Assembly: GCF_003143515.1 (NCBI RefSeq)
Contig: NZ_CP029343.1
Coordinates: forward strand, 682,001 to 746,000
Length of the DNA stretch: 64,000 nt
Direction: 5' to 3'
Origin: Massilia oculi
GTDB taxonomy: Bacteria > Pseudomonadota > Gammaproteobacteria > Burkholderiales > Burkholderiaceae_D
The notes under the pieces are model-generated. The model saw nothing but the letters and a program-made list of their open reading frames with translations. It was not told the DNA's origin and did no database searches. How positions within the stretch are numbered: the first letter of the stretch is position 1; every line of letters starts with the position of its first letter. Both the position numbers and the translations under genes were made by a program. Positions 1 to 8,311 of this stretch are shown piece after piece.

Positions 1-1721
1 TCGGCGACGATGTCCGAATCCTTCTCGCGCGGCACCCAGTCGAGCAGGGCCTCGAGGATCAGGCGCACATTGCGCAGCGAGACGCCTTCGCGCGCCAGGC
101 GCTGCAGGACCTCGGCCATGCGCGGCGTCGTCACCAGTTTGCCCAGTTCGCGGGCGAACACCGGAATGCGTTTCTCGGCCCAGTAGGTGAAGCGCGACAT
201 CTCCTGCACGCCCAGGAACATCTGGCAGTTGCGCATCAATTCGGTGCGCACGTCGGCGGCGAACACCCGCTCCCACGGCTCGGCCGCGACGCCGGCTGCC
301 TGCAGCTCGGCCCCCGCCGACAGGTCGACCCATACCCGGCGCTTGCGCGAGCCGGACACGCCGTCCTCGAGGGCGGTAAAGCCCAGCTCCTCGAGACGCC
401 CGACCGATTCGGAGGTGGCGCCCCAGCCGCTGCGGATGCTGGCCGCCACCAGCGGCACCTCGGCCATCAGGAATTCGATCCGGTCAGGGCTGAGGTCGAC
501 CGCATACACGAAATCGATCATCGGCAGGTCGGGAATGCCCTGCTGCAGCAGGACCTCGTTGCGCATGATGCGCATCGCGTCCGTGATCGCCTCGGCGCGC
601 GGACTGCCCTCGATCGCCGCCGGCAGGCGCACCATGAAGGGCCGGGTCGCCGTGAAGCTGAGCACGTCCGATACGCGGCCGCTGTCATGGGCGGCCTGGG
701 TCGTGGCCTGGGCCGCCTCGGCCGCCGGACGCAAGACCCCGACCAGGCCTGCCACCACCAGCATCGCGGCCAGCGTCAGGAACACCGCTACCGGCATGCC
801 GGGGATGCAGGCGAAGACCAGCATGATGACGCTGGCCGTCAGCAGCGCCTTCGGCTCGCCGAACAGCTCGCGCACGATGTCCTGGCCGATATTCGTCGTC
901 TCGCCCTCTTCCTGCTCGCCAACCACGCGGGTCGTGATCATGCCGGCGGTCAGCGAGATCAGCAGCGCGGGAATCTGGGCGATCAGCGCGTCGCCGATGC
1001 TCAGCACCGAGTACAGCTGCACCGCCTCGCCGGCCGTCATGCCGCGCTGGATGACGCCGATCGCGATGCCGCCGACCAGGTTGACGCAGACGATGAAGAT
1101 GCCGGCGATGGCGTCGCCCTTGACGAACTTCATCGCGCCGTCCATGGCGCCGTGCAGCTGGCTCTCGTTGGCCAGCTCGGCGCGCTTGGCGCGGGCTTCG
1201 TCGGCGCTGAGCAGGTTGGCGCGCAGATCGCTGTCGATCGACATCTGCTTGCCGGGCATCGCGTCCAGCGTGAAACGCGCCGCCACCTCGGACACGCGCT
1301 CCGAACCCTTGGTGATGACGATGAACTGCACCACGGTCAGGATCAGGAACACGACCAGACCCACCACGAGGTTACCGCCCACCACGAAGTTGCCGAAGGT
1401 CTCGACGATGTGGCCGGCGTCGGCCTCGAGCAGGATCTGGCGCGCGGTCGACACTTCCAGCGCCAGCCGGAACAGCGTCGTCAGCAGCAGCACCGCCGGG
1501 AAGGTGGAAAACGCGGTCGGCCCCGGCAGGTACATGGCCACCACCACCATCAGGCCGGCGACGCACAGGTTGACCGCGATCAGGATGTCGAGCAGCCAGA
1601 TCGGCAGCGGCAGCACCAGCATCAGCACGATGGCGATCACCACCGCGGCCGCCGCCAGCTCGGCGCGTTCGGCGGCGCGCTGGGCGAAGCGGTTCAGAAT
1701 CAATACCCAGCCGTGGATCAT
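1..1721 (-). CDS. sctV: SctV, type III secretion export gate protein (3' end beyond window)
   Basis: Inner-membrane export-gate protein of the FlhA/YscV/HrcV family, forming the nonameric ring that selects substrates beneath the needle complex. About 573 residues are visible; the C-terminus lies outside the window. The N-terminal half has a run of hydrophobic segments (roughly residues 18-60, 75-95, 110-135, 205-235, 295-330) and the FHIPEP-type signature RLALEVSTARQILLEADAGH around residues 72-91. The C-terminal half is the soluble cytoplasmic domain, with a recognisable end region (RMAEVLQRLAREGVSLRNV). The start at 1721 overlaps the stop of the upstream sctY-like gene by 4 bases, so translation is probably coupled. 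Family assignment is clear from the signature and from the gene order sctW-sycN-sctX-sctY-sctV. Confidence 0.96.
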   Translation of the reverse strand, partial: MIHGWVLILNRFAQRAAERAELAAAAVVIAIVLMLVLPLPIWLLDILIAVNLCVAGLMVVVAMYLPGPTAFSTFPAVLLLTTLFRLALEVSTARQILLEADAGHIVETFGNFVVGGNLVVGLVVFLILTVVQFIVITKGSERVSEVAARFTLDAMPGKQMSIDSDLRANLLSADEARAKRAELANESQLHGAMDGAMKFVKGDAIAGIFIVCVNLVGGIAIGVIQRGMTAGEAVQLYSVLSIGDALIAQIPALLISLTAGMITTRVVGEQEEGETTNIGQDIVRELFGEPKALLTASVIMLVFACIPGMPVAVFLTLAAMLVVAGLVGVLRPAAEAAQATTQAAHDSGRVSDVLSFTATRPFMVRLPAAIEGSPRAEAITDAMRIMRNEVLLQQGIPDLPMIDFVYAVDLSPDRIEFLMAEVPLVAASIRSGWGATSESVGRLEELGFTALEDGVSGSRKRRVWVDLSAGAELQAAGVAAEPWERVFAADVRTELMRNCQMFLGVQEMSRFTYWAEKRIPVFARELGKLVTTPRMAEVLQRLAREGVSLRNVRLILEALLDWVPREKDSDIVA

Positions 1722-1999
1722 GGCGCCTCCCCTGCGTGCGCAGGCGCGGCGCGGCGCAACACCAGCGCGGCGAGGTCGGCGTGCCGGCTACGATCGAGCT
1801 GGCCGCGCAGCTGCGGCGTGAGCGGCTCGCCCAGTTCGCCGGCCGCATAGGCGGCCAGCAGCACCAGCATCGGCTGGCCCGGCCACAGCGACAGGCAGCC
1901 GCCGGCCAGGATCGCGGCCTGCGGGTACTGACGGGCCTTCAGGTGGCCCCAGACCAGCCCGATGGCGGTCTCGAGGTCGCGATCGATATCACTTGCCAT
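1718..1999 (-). CDS. sctY: SctY-like small TPR chaperone of the type III secretion system
   Basis: About 93 residues (an ATG at 2005 would add two), alpha-helical and leucine/alanine rich, with a TPR-like pattern (AIGLVWGHLKARQYPQAAILAGG, quoted here only in part: LVWGHLKARQYPQAA). In Yersinia the gene directly before yscV is yscY, whose product is a TPR-like chaperone of YscX. Position and size here match, with sctX directly upstream and sctV directly downstream. The gene overlaps both neighbours by a few bases, as in a tightly coupled operon. The assignment rests mainly on synteny and fold pattern; sequence similarity at this length cannot be judged by eye. Confidence 0.72.
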   Translation of the reverse strand: MASDIDRDLETAIGLVWGHLKARQYPQAAILAGGCLSLWPGQPMLVLLAAYAAGELGEPLTPQLRGQLDRSRHADLAALVLRRAAPAHAGEAP

Positions 2000-2417
2000 G
2001 GTCATTCTCCAGTTCGGACATCTGCATCTGCATGATGCGCAGGCGCATGCCGACCGCCGGTTCCAGCACAGCGATCGCATCGAGGCAGCGGCGGCGTTCG
2101 CCCGCGTCCAGCGTCAGTGCATGGGCGATCAGGCGCTTCTGCAGGCTGCGCAGCAAGGCCAGCGCGTCGTTGCCCCAGGCCGGATTGGCCGGCCCCATGC
2201 GCGGACCGACCATGTCGGTCAGCGGCGCGAACGCGTCGTGACGCGCGCCGGGCGACATCGGCGCGCCGCCATCGCCGACGAACAGCACGCCGGTATCGAG
2301 GTTCGGCGGCACATCGACCGGGGCCGCGGCGGCGCGCGCCGCGCCGGCGGCCATCGGCCGGCCACGCGCATTGCCATTGGCGCCGATGCCGGCGCCGGAT
2401 ACACCGAGCTTATTCAT
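1989..2417 (-). CDS. sctX: SctX-like type III secretion protein
   Basis: A 142-residue protein starting MNKLGVSGAG, with a low-complexity Gly/Ala N-terminus (about residues 1-60), typical of secreted T3SS components, and a helical C-terminus (MRLRIMQMQMSELEND). It sits between the sycN-like gene and the sctY-like gene, where Yersinia has yscX; YscX is an early exported protein that binds YscY and the gate protein YscV. The start at 2417 was chosen over longer open frames because it overlaps the preceding stop by 8 bases and removes a 66-residue out-of-character Arg/Cys-rich extension. Function is inferred from context. Confidence 0.65.
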   Translation of the reverse strand: MNKLGVSGAGIGANGNARGRPMAAGAARAAAAPVDVPPNLDTGVLFVGDGGAPMSPGARHDAFAPLTDMVGPRMGPANPAWGNDALALLRSLQKRLIAHALTLDAGERRRCLDAIAVLEPAVGMRLRIMQMQMSELENDHGK

Positions 2418-2784
2418 CGAGGAGCTCCTCCGCGTGACGCAGCGCCAGCGCGGCGCCACCCGGCCACGCCTGATCCGGCCTGCCCGGCCAGCGCCGCAGC
2501 AGGAACAGGCTGCCGTCCTCGAAGCGGGCCGGCAGCCAGTGGCCGGAGCGCTCCATCTCCCGTCCGCGCCGGCGCAGCAGCGCCGCAAGGTCCAGGTGTT
2601 CGGCGCGCGCCGCACTCAGGCCCAGTCCGACCAGCACCAGGTCCTGGCCGGCGACCGGGTAGGCCAGCAGCTCGCGCTCTTCGCCGAGCGCCTGGCCCAG
2701 CACCTGATCCTCCTCGAGGGCTCTGGCCACCAGCGCGGCCAGCAGCTGCGCCCAGCCATCCCATTTTGCTGCGTCCTTATGCAT
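2410..2784 (-). CDS. SycN/CesT-like class I type III chaperone
   Basis: A 124-residue acidic protein whose pattern fits the CesT/SycN chaperone fold: an N-terminal helix (WAQLLAALVARALEE), a central strand region (VAGQDLVLVGLGL) and a C-terminal strand-helix part (DGSLFLLRRW). In Yersinia SycN with YscB binds the N-terminus of the YopN plug. Here the gene lies immediately after the sctW gene and overlaps it by 8 bases, supporting a chaperone role for SctW. The neighbour order yopN-tyeA, sycN, yscX, yscY, yscV is preserved. Fold assignment is moderately sure, exact partner inferred. Confidence 0.68.
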   Translation of the reverse strand: MHKDAAKWDGWAQLLAALVARALEEDQVLGQALGEERELLAYPVAGQDLVLVGLGLSAARAEHLDLAALLRRRGREMERSGHWLPARFEDGSLFLLRRWPGRPDQAWPGGAALALRHAEELLDE

Positions 2785-3808
2785 GTCGATGCTCCTGGCT
2801 TGCGCGTAGTTGTCGTTCGGTGCGGTCGGCGCCCTGTGCCGGCGCGGCGCCCTCGCCGGCGTCCTGATCGAGTTCCTGCAGCAGCTTGCCGCGCGCCTCG
2901 TTGGTGGCCCACAGTTCGTGCGGCAAGGTGCGCAGCGTCGCGGCCACCATCTGGCTGGCCTTGCGCCCGTCCCGGCCCTGGCCGCCGACGGCGCCGAGGC
3001 GGGTCAGCAGCGCGGCGCCGCCGGCGGCGCGGCCCGCTTCCAGCAGGCCGAGGCCGGTGCGCTCCGCGCTTGAGGGCCCCTTGCCGTCGTCGCCCTTGTC
3101 CAGCAAGCCGTTGCCACGCAGCTGGGCATGCAGGCCGGCGCCCTGCTCCAGGCAGGACACCAGCAGATTGATGCTGGCCGCCTGGCGCTGGGCCATCCAG
3201 ACCTGGACGCCATCAAGGTCGTGACGGCGCATGGCCGGATCCTGGGCCGCGCTGCGGCGCAGATCGGCCACCCGCTCGGCCAGCGCGCCCTTCCCGGGCG
3301 CCGCCATCCGTCCGGCCAGCGCCAGCGCATCGTCCAGCGCACTGACGCCGCCGATCTCGGCGCCGCCGCCCAGGCGCTCCCGCAACTGTTTCAACGCGCC
3401 CTCGTCGGGCGTCGCGTCGGCGGCCTCGTCGCACTGCAAGACATCCACCCCAGCCGGACCGCCCTTGTCGTCCAGGCGCGCCGACAGGGCGCGCTCCATG
3501 CCGTCCGGCATGGCCTCGTCGTCGCCGGTGCCGCTGCGTTCGGCGTTTGCGATCGCGCGCATCAGCGCGTTCTCGGGCTCGGCCGCCGACCGCGCCTGCT
3601 GGGCGGTGCGGTTGCGCTGGGCGTTCTGGGACTGGGCCGGCGTCGGGCGCGGCATCTGGCGCAGCACGCCGGCGCGCTGCTGGTGGAACTGGGAGTGGGT
3701 CTGGGCGTTCGCCGGCGCCAGGCCGGGATGGCCGGCCGCGCCGGGATGCATGGTGGGCTGCACGAGCGCCGGGGCGACGTGCTGCACGGGGTGATGGATT
3801 GTTCTCAT
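2777..3808 (-). CDS. sctW: SctW, type III secretion gatekeeper (fused YopN-TyeA type)
   Basis: A 343-residue gatekeeper of the YopN/HrpJ/InvE family that blocks early effector release and sets the substrate switch. Residues 1-80 are Gln/Pro/Ala rich and disordered, as expected for a secretion-signal and chaperone-binding region. Residues about 130-250 give the HrpJ-like helical body (EGALKQLRERLGGG, DALALAGRMA). The C-terminal 90 residues, including LPHELWATNEARGKLLQELD, match the TyeA module, so YopN and TyeA are one polypeptide here. It is the first gene of the left T3SS operon; the divergent ECF sigma gene begins 182 bases away, leaving a shared promoter region. Confidence 0.88.
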   Translation of the reverse strand: MRTIHHPVQHVAPALVQPTMHPGAAGHPGLAPANAQTHSQFHQQRAGVLRQMPRPTPAQSQNAQRNRTAQQARSAAEPENALMRAIANAERSGTGDDEAMPDGMERALSARLDDKGGPAGVDVLQCDEAADATPDEGALKQLRERLGGGAEIGGVSALDDALALAGRMAAPGKGALAERVADLRRSAAQDPAMRRHDLDGVQVWMAQRQAASINLLVSCLEQGAGLHAQLRGNGLLDKGDDGKGPSSAERTGLGLLEAGRAAGGAALLTRLGAVGGQGRDGRKASQMVAATLRTLPHELWATNEARGKLLQELDQDAGEGAAPAQGADRTERQLRASQEHRHA

Positions 3809-3990
3809 GGAGGCTCAGTGGAGCCGGCGGGGCTGGCGGTTGCCTGCGGAAACTCATGATTTCTCAAAGTCTCAGGATTACTCAGCAAACCGTCACAGCG
3901 AAAAGTCTTCTTGCTATCTTGCAACTCATCGACACAGGGGAGCCCGGCCAAACCCGGTCCGGCCGGCCCCGTCACCAACCCGGAGCCATC

Positions 3991-4545
3991 ATGCCCACCA
4001 CCGAGACTACCCTCCTCCCCCTGGCCGACGATACGGCGGCCCAACCGGTCGTCGCCATCGATCTGGACGCCCTGTTCCGCACCCACCAGGTGCACCTGTA
4101 CCGCTTCGTACGCCGTTATGTGCGCAACAACGAGGATGCCGAGGACGTTGTGCAGCAGACTTTCGTCGAAGCGGTGCGCTGCGCGCCGCGCTACGCCGGC
4201 CTGTCCAAGCCGTCGACCTGGCTGTTCGGCATCGCCCTGAACCTGGCGCGCAACCATGTGCGCCGCAGCTATGCCGACCCGACCGACGAGCTGGACGACA
4301 CGCTGCTGGAACAGATCGGCGACGAATACGCCAATCCGGCACGCCTGATCGAGCTGCGCCAGATCGCCCGACTGGCCCAGGACATGATGGAAAACCTGTC
4401 GGAAGACATGCGCGCCACCTTCGAGGCGGTGCTGGAGGGCGACTGCACCTACGAGGACGCGGCGACGCGCCTGGGCATCCCGATCGGCACCGTGCGTTCG
4501 CGCGTGTCGCGGGTGCGGGCCGCCATTCGTACCCGCCTGGGATAG
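3991..4545 (+). CDS. ECF-family RNA polymerase sigma factor
   Basis: A 184-residue group 4 (ECF) sigma factor. Region 2 is at about residues 25-95 (YRFVRRYVRNNEDAEDVVQQ, then STWLFGIALNLARN), and region 4 at about 130-182 (DMRATFEAVLEGDCTYEDAA and GIPIGTVRSRVSRVR). The start was set at the ATG after a purine-rich leader; longer upstream frames run through the divergent sctW promoter. It is transcribed away from sctW and sits between two T3SS operons, so it is a plausible pathway-specific regulator comparable in role to HrpL of Pseudomonas. No anti-sigma gene is adjacent. Family is certain, regulon is inference. Confidence 0.93.
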   Translation: MPTTETTLLPLADDTAAQPVVAIDLDALFRTHQVHLYRFVRRYVRNNEDAEDVVQQTFVEAVRCAPRYAGLSKPSTWLFGIALNLARNHVRRSYADPTDELDDTLLEQIGDEYANPARLIELRQIARLAQDMMENLSEDMRATFEAVLEGDCTYEDAATRLGIPIGTVRSRVSRVRAAIRTRLG

Positions 4546-4587
4546 TCAAGCCGACGCCGCGGCGCCGCCTCCCTCCCTGTGCCCTCT

Positions 4588-5034
4588 TCAGGCCACCAGT
4601 GCGCGCGCCATGGCGGCACTGTCCATCAAGGCGTCGAGCACGTCCGGCTCGGCGAGCAGCGCCGCCAGTCCCAGGTGGCGCACCATCACCTCGCATCCCA
4701 GGTCCGCATGCCAGGCCAGCTCGCAGCCGGCCGGCGCCGGCTGGCGTACGCGCTGCGTGCCGCCGCGCGGCAGTTGCGCTGCGATCGTCATGCCGCCCTC
4801 CAGGGCCGGCATCGCGATGACCACGATCTCTCCCAGCTGCACCGTCAGCGCCGCGCTGTCGTCGCCGGCCAGCTGCGCCATCTCGCGCAGAAAGCGGTTC
4901 AGGCCGGCCTGGCTGCCGTCGATGCAGTCGGGGCCGAGCGGCTCGACATCGGCATAGGCCTCGGCGCCGCGCGGCGCACGGGCGCCGGCAGGCAGGATGT
5001 CGGATACGGCGTCGTGATGGGAAATCGGGTTCAT
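4588..5034 (-). CDS. Uncharacterised acidic protein of the T3SS cluster
   Basis: A 148-residue acidic protein, converging on the ECF sigma gene with a 42-base gap. It has no signal peptide or membrane segment. The middle (SAALTVQLGEIVVIAMPALE) is strand-rich and the end (LGLAALLAEPDVLDALMD) helical, a layout reminiscent of CesT-type T3SS chaperones, but I see no decisive motif. An alternative is a cluster-specific regulator or secreted protein. An upstream site with the sequence GTTGAGATT lies near 5066. Real-gene status is supported by codon style and by the clean start after an AGGAGTTGCC leader. Confidence 0.6.
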   Translation of the reverse strand: MNPISHHDAVSDILPAGARAPRGAEAYADVEPLGPDCIDGSQAGLNRFLREMAQLAGDDSAALTVQLGEIVVIAMPALEGGMTIAAQLPRGGTQRVRQPAPAGCELAWHADLGCEVMVRHLGLAALLAEPDVLDALMDSAAMARALVA

Positions 5035-5192
5035 GGCAACTCCTGTGCGGTCCGGGGAATCTCAACAAAGTTCAACAGATGCCGGTCTGTGGCGCATTGC
5101 GGAGAACAGTTCCCGAAAGATTGAAATCTTTTCCAGCGCCGGTGACAGAAAATGGCATTCCGACTGGTGAGCCCTGTCATCCAGACGACTGC

Positions 5193-5516
5193 CTACCGAA
5201 TCCCCGCCATGATCGACGGATGCGCCGCCACCAGCGCGATGAGAAAGCCCAGCCAGGCTGGCAACGACCGCCGCCGGCCACCAAACAGGAATGCGCCGGC
5301 CCCGAACGCGGCAGCCGGGCCGACCCAGACCGCAAACCGCAGCATGTCCAGGCGCGCATCGCCCTCGCACACGTCGATCGGGGCGTAAGAGGACGCGGCA
5401 CAGGCGAATACTCGCGCGCAGAGCCACTGACTCACCATGTCGGCCACGCCCAGGCTGGCGACGCCCAGCAGGGCGAACGCCATGCCAATGGCGAGCCGCT
5501 TGCCGCCGCCGGTCAT
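5193..5516 (-). CDS. Small membrane protein of unknown function
   Basis: A 107-residue protein starting MTGGGKRLAIG, with three hydrophobic segments at about residues 6-28, 57-77 and 82-100, separated by a Cys-containing loop (residues 30-52 contain several Cys). No family recognised. The start at 5516 places a short basic N-terminus before the first membrane helix; a longer open frame upstream includes doubtful sequence. It stands alone between the 4588-5034 gene and the plus-strand gene at 5791, with no evident operon partner. Possible roles are not deducible from sequence. Confidence 0.5.
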   Translation of the reverse strand: MTGGGKRLAIGMAFALLGVASLGVADMVSQWLCARVFACAASSYAPIDVCEGDARLDMLRFAVWVGPAAAFGAGAFLFGGRRRSLPAWLGFLIALVAAHPSIMAGIR

Positions 5517-5790
5517 GTGATCTCCCAGAATAATATCTCGGACGAGCGCCCGAGATCCGAATACCCCCATGACGTTCCCGCGCCGAGCGAGCCGAGGCCA
5601 AGGCGTCGGCCCATCGTGGAAAAAACGCATGCCCGTTGCGGTCGACCTGGCCCCGTTCCACAGATCGATGTGATCCCCGTGGGCTTGTCGGCAGCTTCTC
5701 CGCGAAGGAACCATTGAGGTGACCAAGCCACTTATGTTCAGCTGCCAGATGCAGCGCTTCGCTTCCAACCCCATCATCAAGGAGAATCAC

Positions 5791-6078
5791 ATGCTCGGTC
5801 TCATTTCTGCAGGTATCAGCGGTATCAGCGCCCTGTCCAGCCTCGGCGGCAGCACCGCCAGCAATGCCAGCGACCGCGCTGCGACGGATGCCAACAACAA
5901 CACCCAGGATACCAAGAACCTGAACACCCTCAACACCCGTAACTCGCAGCAGGACGAGGCCGATTCGATCGCCGACCAGAGCATGGAAAACGGCATCAAC
6001 GGCATGAAGGTCAAGATGGCCGAAGCCCAGATCCGCCGTTCGAACGACACCGTCCAGGCCGCCGGCTCGATCGGCTAA
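5791..6078 (+). CDS. Small Gly/Ser/Ala/Asn-rich protein, possible T3SS pilin/needle or secreted substrate
   Basis: A 95-residue protein with a strong ribosome site (AAGGAGAATCAC before ATG). Residues 1-30 are a small-residue hydrophobic stretch (LGLISAGISGISALSSLGG), the middle is polar and Asn/Asp rich, and the C-terminus is an amphipathic helix ending in GSIG. There is no classical signal peptidase site. This composition and size recall T3SS extracellular filament proteins such as HrpA, but the similarity is of pattern only. It is followed by a hairpin with a T-rich tail and then another short gene, both lying between two T3SS operons. Could also be an unrelated secreted protein. Confidence 0.6.
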   Translation: MLGLISAGISGISALSSLGGSTASNASDRAATDANNNTQDTKNLNTLNTRNSQQDEADSIADQSMENGINGMKVKMAEAQIRRSNDTVQAAGSIG

Positions 6079-6089
6079 GCAGTCCATGG

Positions 6090-6125
6090 CCGCCGGCGCC
6101 TGCGGGCCCGGCGGATTTCTTTATC
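6090..6125 (+). terminator. Hairpin with T-rich tail between two small genes
   Basis: A 7-bp GC stem (CCGCCGG pairing with CCGGCGG at 6108-6114) is followed by ATTTCTTTATCC and a run of T. It lies 12 bases after the stop of the 95-residue gene and just before the next ribosome site, so it could be a partial terminator that lowers expression of the second gene. Confidence 0.5.
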
Positions 6126-6147
6126 CTTTTTTCCGGGAGGATTTCCG

Positions 6148-6348
6148 ATGACGACACTCCAGAGCACCATGCTGTCGCAACGCAGCGGCGACGCCCGTGT
6201 CCAGAGCGCCGAAGCCCATGCGGCCGAGGCCCAGGCCCTGGGTGAACAGGCGACCCAGGATGCGCTGTGGCGCATCGCCCAGAACAATGCGATGGCCAAG
6301 CTGCGCGGCTACAACACGCTGGCCAAGTCGGCCAACGACATGGCCTGA
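6148..6348 (+). CDS. Small helical protein of the T3SS cluster
   Basis: A 66-residue, Ala/Gln-rich, fully helical protein (MTTLQSTMLSQRSGDARVQS start) with no Cys, membrane segment or signal peptide. A GGGAGG-type ribosome site precedes the ATG. It follows the 95-residue Gly/Ser-rich gene and is closed by a strong terminator. The size and heptad-like pattern would suit a needle-type subunit, a secreted cap or a chaperone of the preceding product, but no family is recognised. The tight unit of two small genes with strong translation signals inside a T3SS locus is the main evidence of relevance. Confidence 0.55.
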   Translation: MTTLQSTMLSQRSGDARVQSAEAHAAEAQALGEQATQDALWRIAQNNAMAKLRGYNTLAKSANDMA

Positions 6349-6370
6349 TTGCGTCTTTACCTCGATCCCG

Positions 6371-6412
6371 GCGCCCCCGCCGGCCGCATGCGGCCCGGGG
6401 GCGCTTCTTCAT
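6371..6412 (+). terminator. Rho-independent terminator after the small-gene pair
   Basis: A long GC-rich inverted repeat spans 6371-6404 (GCGCCCCCG pairing with CGGGGGCGC around GGCCGCATGCGGCC) and is followed by TTCTTCATT. It ends the plus-strand small-gene transcript before the convergent sctC operon. Confidence 0.8.
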
Positions 6413-6423
6413 TGTCGAACGAT

Positions 6424-6459
6424 AAAAGAAAAGCCGCGCACGGCATGCCGTGCGCGGCT
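6424..6459 (-). terminator. Rho-independent terminator of the sctC operon
   Basis: A perfect 28-base palindrome at 6432-6459 (arm AGCCGCGCACGGCA) is followed, reading the minus strand, by TTTCTTTT at 6424-6431. It lies 17 bases after the sctC stop, giving back-to-back terminators between the two convergent units. Confidence 0.88.
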
Positions 6460-6475
6460 GGCGACGATGCGGACA

Positions 6476-8311
6476 CTAGCTGCCAGGGGCGGCCGGCGCC
6501 GCCGGAACCGGCGCAGGCGCGGGCGCCGGTGCCGGCGCCACCTCCATCGACGGCGTATCGACCATCAGCAGGGCCGAGCGCCCCACGGTCGAGCGGCCCG
6601 GCGCGGCGGTGCCGCCCTGGGCCAGGCGCGGCGTGATCAGGAACAGGCGCTCGCGGTCGCGCCGGGTCTCGGACTCGTTGCGGAACAGGCCCCCGATACC
6701 GGCCAGGTCGCCCAGCAGCGGCACCTTGTTCTGCTCGCGCTTGGTCTGCTCCGAGTGATAGCCGCCGATCATCAGCGTCTGCTGCAGCTCGATCATCGCC
6801 TGGGTGGTGATGGTCGCGCGGTTGGCATTGGTCTTGCCGCCGACCTCGGTCAAGCCGCCGTCCTCGATGTCGACGTCGAGCCGCACCCGCGTGGCGCGGC
6901 CGTCGCGCAGGATGCGCGGCAACACCCGCAGCATGGTGCCGGCGGTGATGTCGGCCAGGTCGCTGACGCGCTCGCCCACCAGCGGGACATAGGCGGTCTG
7001 GCTCAGGTCCAGCACGGCGGCCACGTTTTCCAGCGTCAGCACGGTCGGCTTGGCCAGCACGCGCGCCTCTCCCGTGCCCTCGAGCGCCTTCAGGCGCGCA
7101 TAGAAGTTGGCGGCATTACGGATCAGGAGGGTCGAACCGGGCAGCGGCAGCGCCACCCCGGCCGAGTCGCCCGAGCCGCCATTGACGGTCACGTTGCTGG
7201 TGCCGACCGACAAGCTCCATTCGACGCCCATATCGGCCAGGCGGGTCCGGTCGATGTCGACGATCAGCGCCTCGATCTCGACCTGGGCCGGTTCGACGTC
7301 GAGATCGTCGATCAGGCGCTGGTAACTGTCGCGCTTGCTGACGTGGTCGTAGATCAGGATCGCGTTCAGCGCCGGATCGGCCTCGATGCGCGGCCGTTCG
7401 GCGCGCTCGGCGTTGCGCGCGTCGCGCCGGCGGCTGGATGCCGTGTCGGCGCCGGCGGCGTCCGTCTCGGCAGCGCCCGGGCTCGCGCCCCTGGCCGCGA
7501 ACGGCAGCGGCAGCGCGGTGCGCAGGGCTTCGGCGCCGGCCGCGAAATCGAGCTCCTGCGCCTCGCCCGGGCCCACCGGCGCGGTGCGCGAGCGCTTGCG
7601 GCTGGCGGCGTCGAAATCGGTGGCCGGCGCCGCCAGGCGCTCGGGCGTCGCCGGATTGAGCAGGTTCGACAGGATGGTCTTGAGGCCGGGCAGCGTCTCG
7701 CGCGTGCCGCGCAACTGGATCACGCGGTCGGTCGCGCTAGCGTACTTGAGCCGGAACAGCATCATCTGGCGTTCCTGCGACGGCTCCTTCTTCTTGCCGC
7801 CGGGGAGCAGGATCTCGCCCGCCAGCCGCACGTATTCGCGCGGACCGCTGACCAGCACCACGCCCTCGTCGGGCAACTCGCCCCAGCCGAAGCGGGTGTC
7901 GAACAGGCCCAGCCCCTGCAGCGCGGCCTTGGCGTCCTGAACGGCGTCCTCGCCGACCTCGATCCGCACCGAGCGGGTGTCGTCGAGCGGCACCACGTAC
8001 AGCACGCCGTTGTAGACGAACCAGTTGAAGCGGTGGCTGGCTGCCAGACGGTCGAGGAAGGCGGCGCCGTCGTCGGCCTGCAGGCGGCCTTGCAAGGCCT
8101 GGCTCGCGCGCACCTGGATGTCGAGCTTGACGCCATAGGTCTTGCCGAATTCCTGCAGCACCTTCGACAGCTTCATATTATTGGCATCGATCGAGAAGCC
8201 GGTCGCCTTCCAGCTGGACGGCACGGCGGCGCCGGCCGGCATGCAGCACAGCGCGGCCATGGCCGCGCTCAACAGGCTGTTGCGTAATCGCTTGATCATC
8301 GTGACTCTCAT
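6476..8311 (-). CDS. sctC: SctC, type III secretion outer-membrane secretin
   Basis: A 611-residue secretin of the YscC/EscC/HrcC family, forming the outer-membrane ring of the injectisome. There is a Sec signal peptide (residues 1-28), N0/N1 domains (about 30-180), an N3 domain (about 185-370) interrupted by a disordered Ala/Arg linker near 270-310, and the secretin core (about 375-585) with the conserved end VPLLGDLAGIGGLFRNESET and LFLITPRL. A proline/alanine repeat (APAPAPAPAPVPAAP) forms the C-terminal tail. It is the last gene of the right T3SS operon, overlaps the upstream small gene by 4 bases, and ends just before a strong terminator. No dedicated pilotin gene is recognisable. Confidence 0.95.
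   Translation of the reverse strand: MRVTMIKRLRNSLLSAAMAALCCMPAGAAVPSSWKATGFSIDANNMKLSKVLQEFGKTYGVKLDIQVRASQALQGRLQADDGAAFLDRLAASHRFNWFVYNGVLYVVPLDDTRSVRIEVGEDAVQDAKAALQGLGLFDTRFGWGELPDEGVVLVSGPREYVRLAGEILLPGGKKKEPSQERQMMLFRLKYASATDRVIQLRGTRETLPGLKTILSNLLNPATPERLAAPATDFDAASRKRSRTAPVGPGEAQELDFAAGAEALRTALPLPFAARGASPGAAETDAAGADTASSRRRDARNAERAERPRIEADPALNAILIYDHVSKRDSYQRLIDDLDVEPAQVEIEALIVDIDRTRLADMGVEWSLSVGTSNVTVNGGSGDSAGVALPLPGSTLLIRNAANFYARLKALEGTGEARVLAKPTVLTLENVAAVLDLSQTAYVPLVGERVSDLADITAGTMLRVLPRILRDGRATRVRLDVDIEDGGLTEVGGKTNANRATITTQAMIELQQTLMIGGYHSEQTKREQNKVPLLGDLAGIGGLFRNESETRRDRERLFLITPRLAQGGTAAPGRSTVGRSALLMVDTPSMEVAPAPAPAPAPVPAAPAAPGS

Noticed and set aside
187..1821. 544-residue open frame antisense to sctV
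   Set aside because: Low-complexity Arg/Ser/Thr-rich shadow caused by high GC; the opposite strand encodes a clear SctV.
6197..8287. 696-residue open frame antisense to sctC
   Set aside because: Repetitive Gly/Arg/His/Gln composition and no domain; sctC on the other strand is unambiguous.
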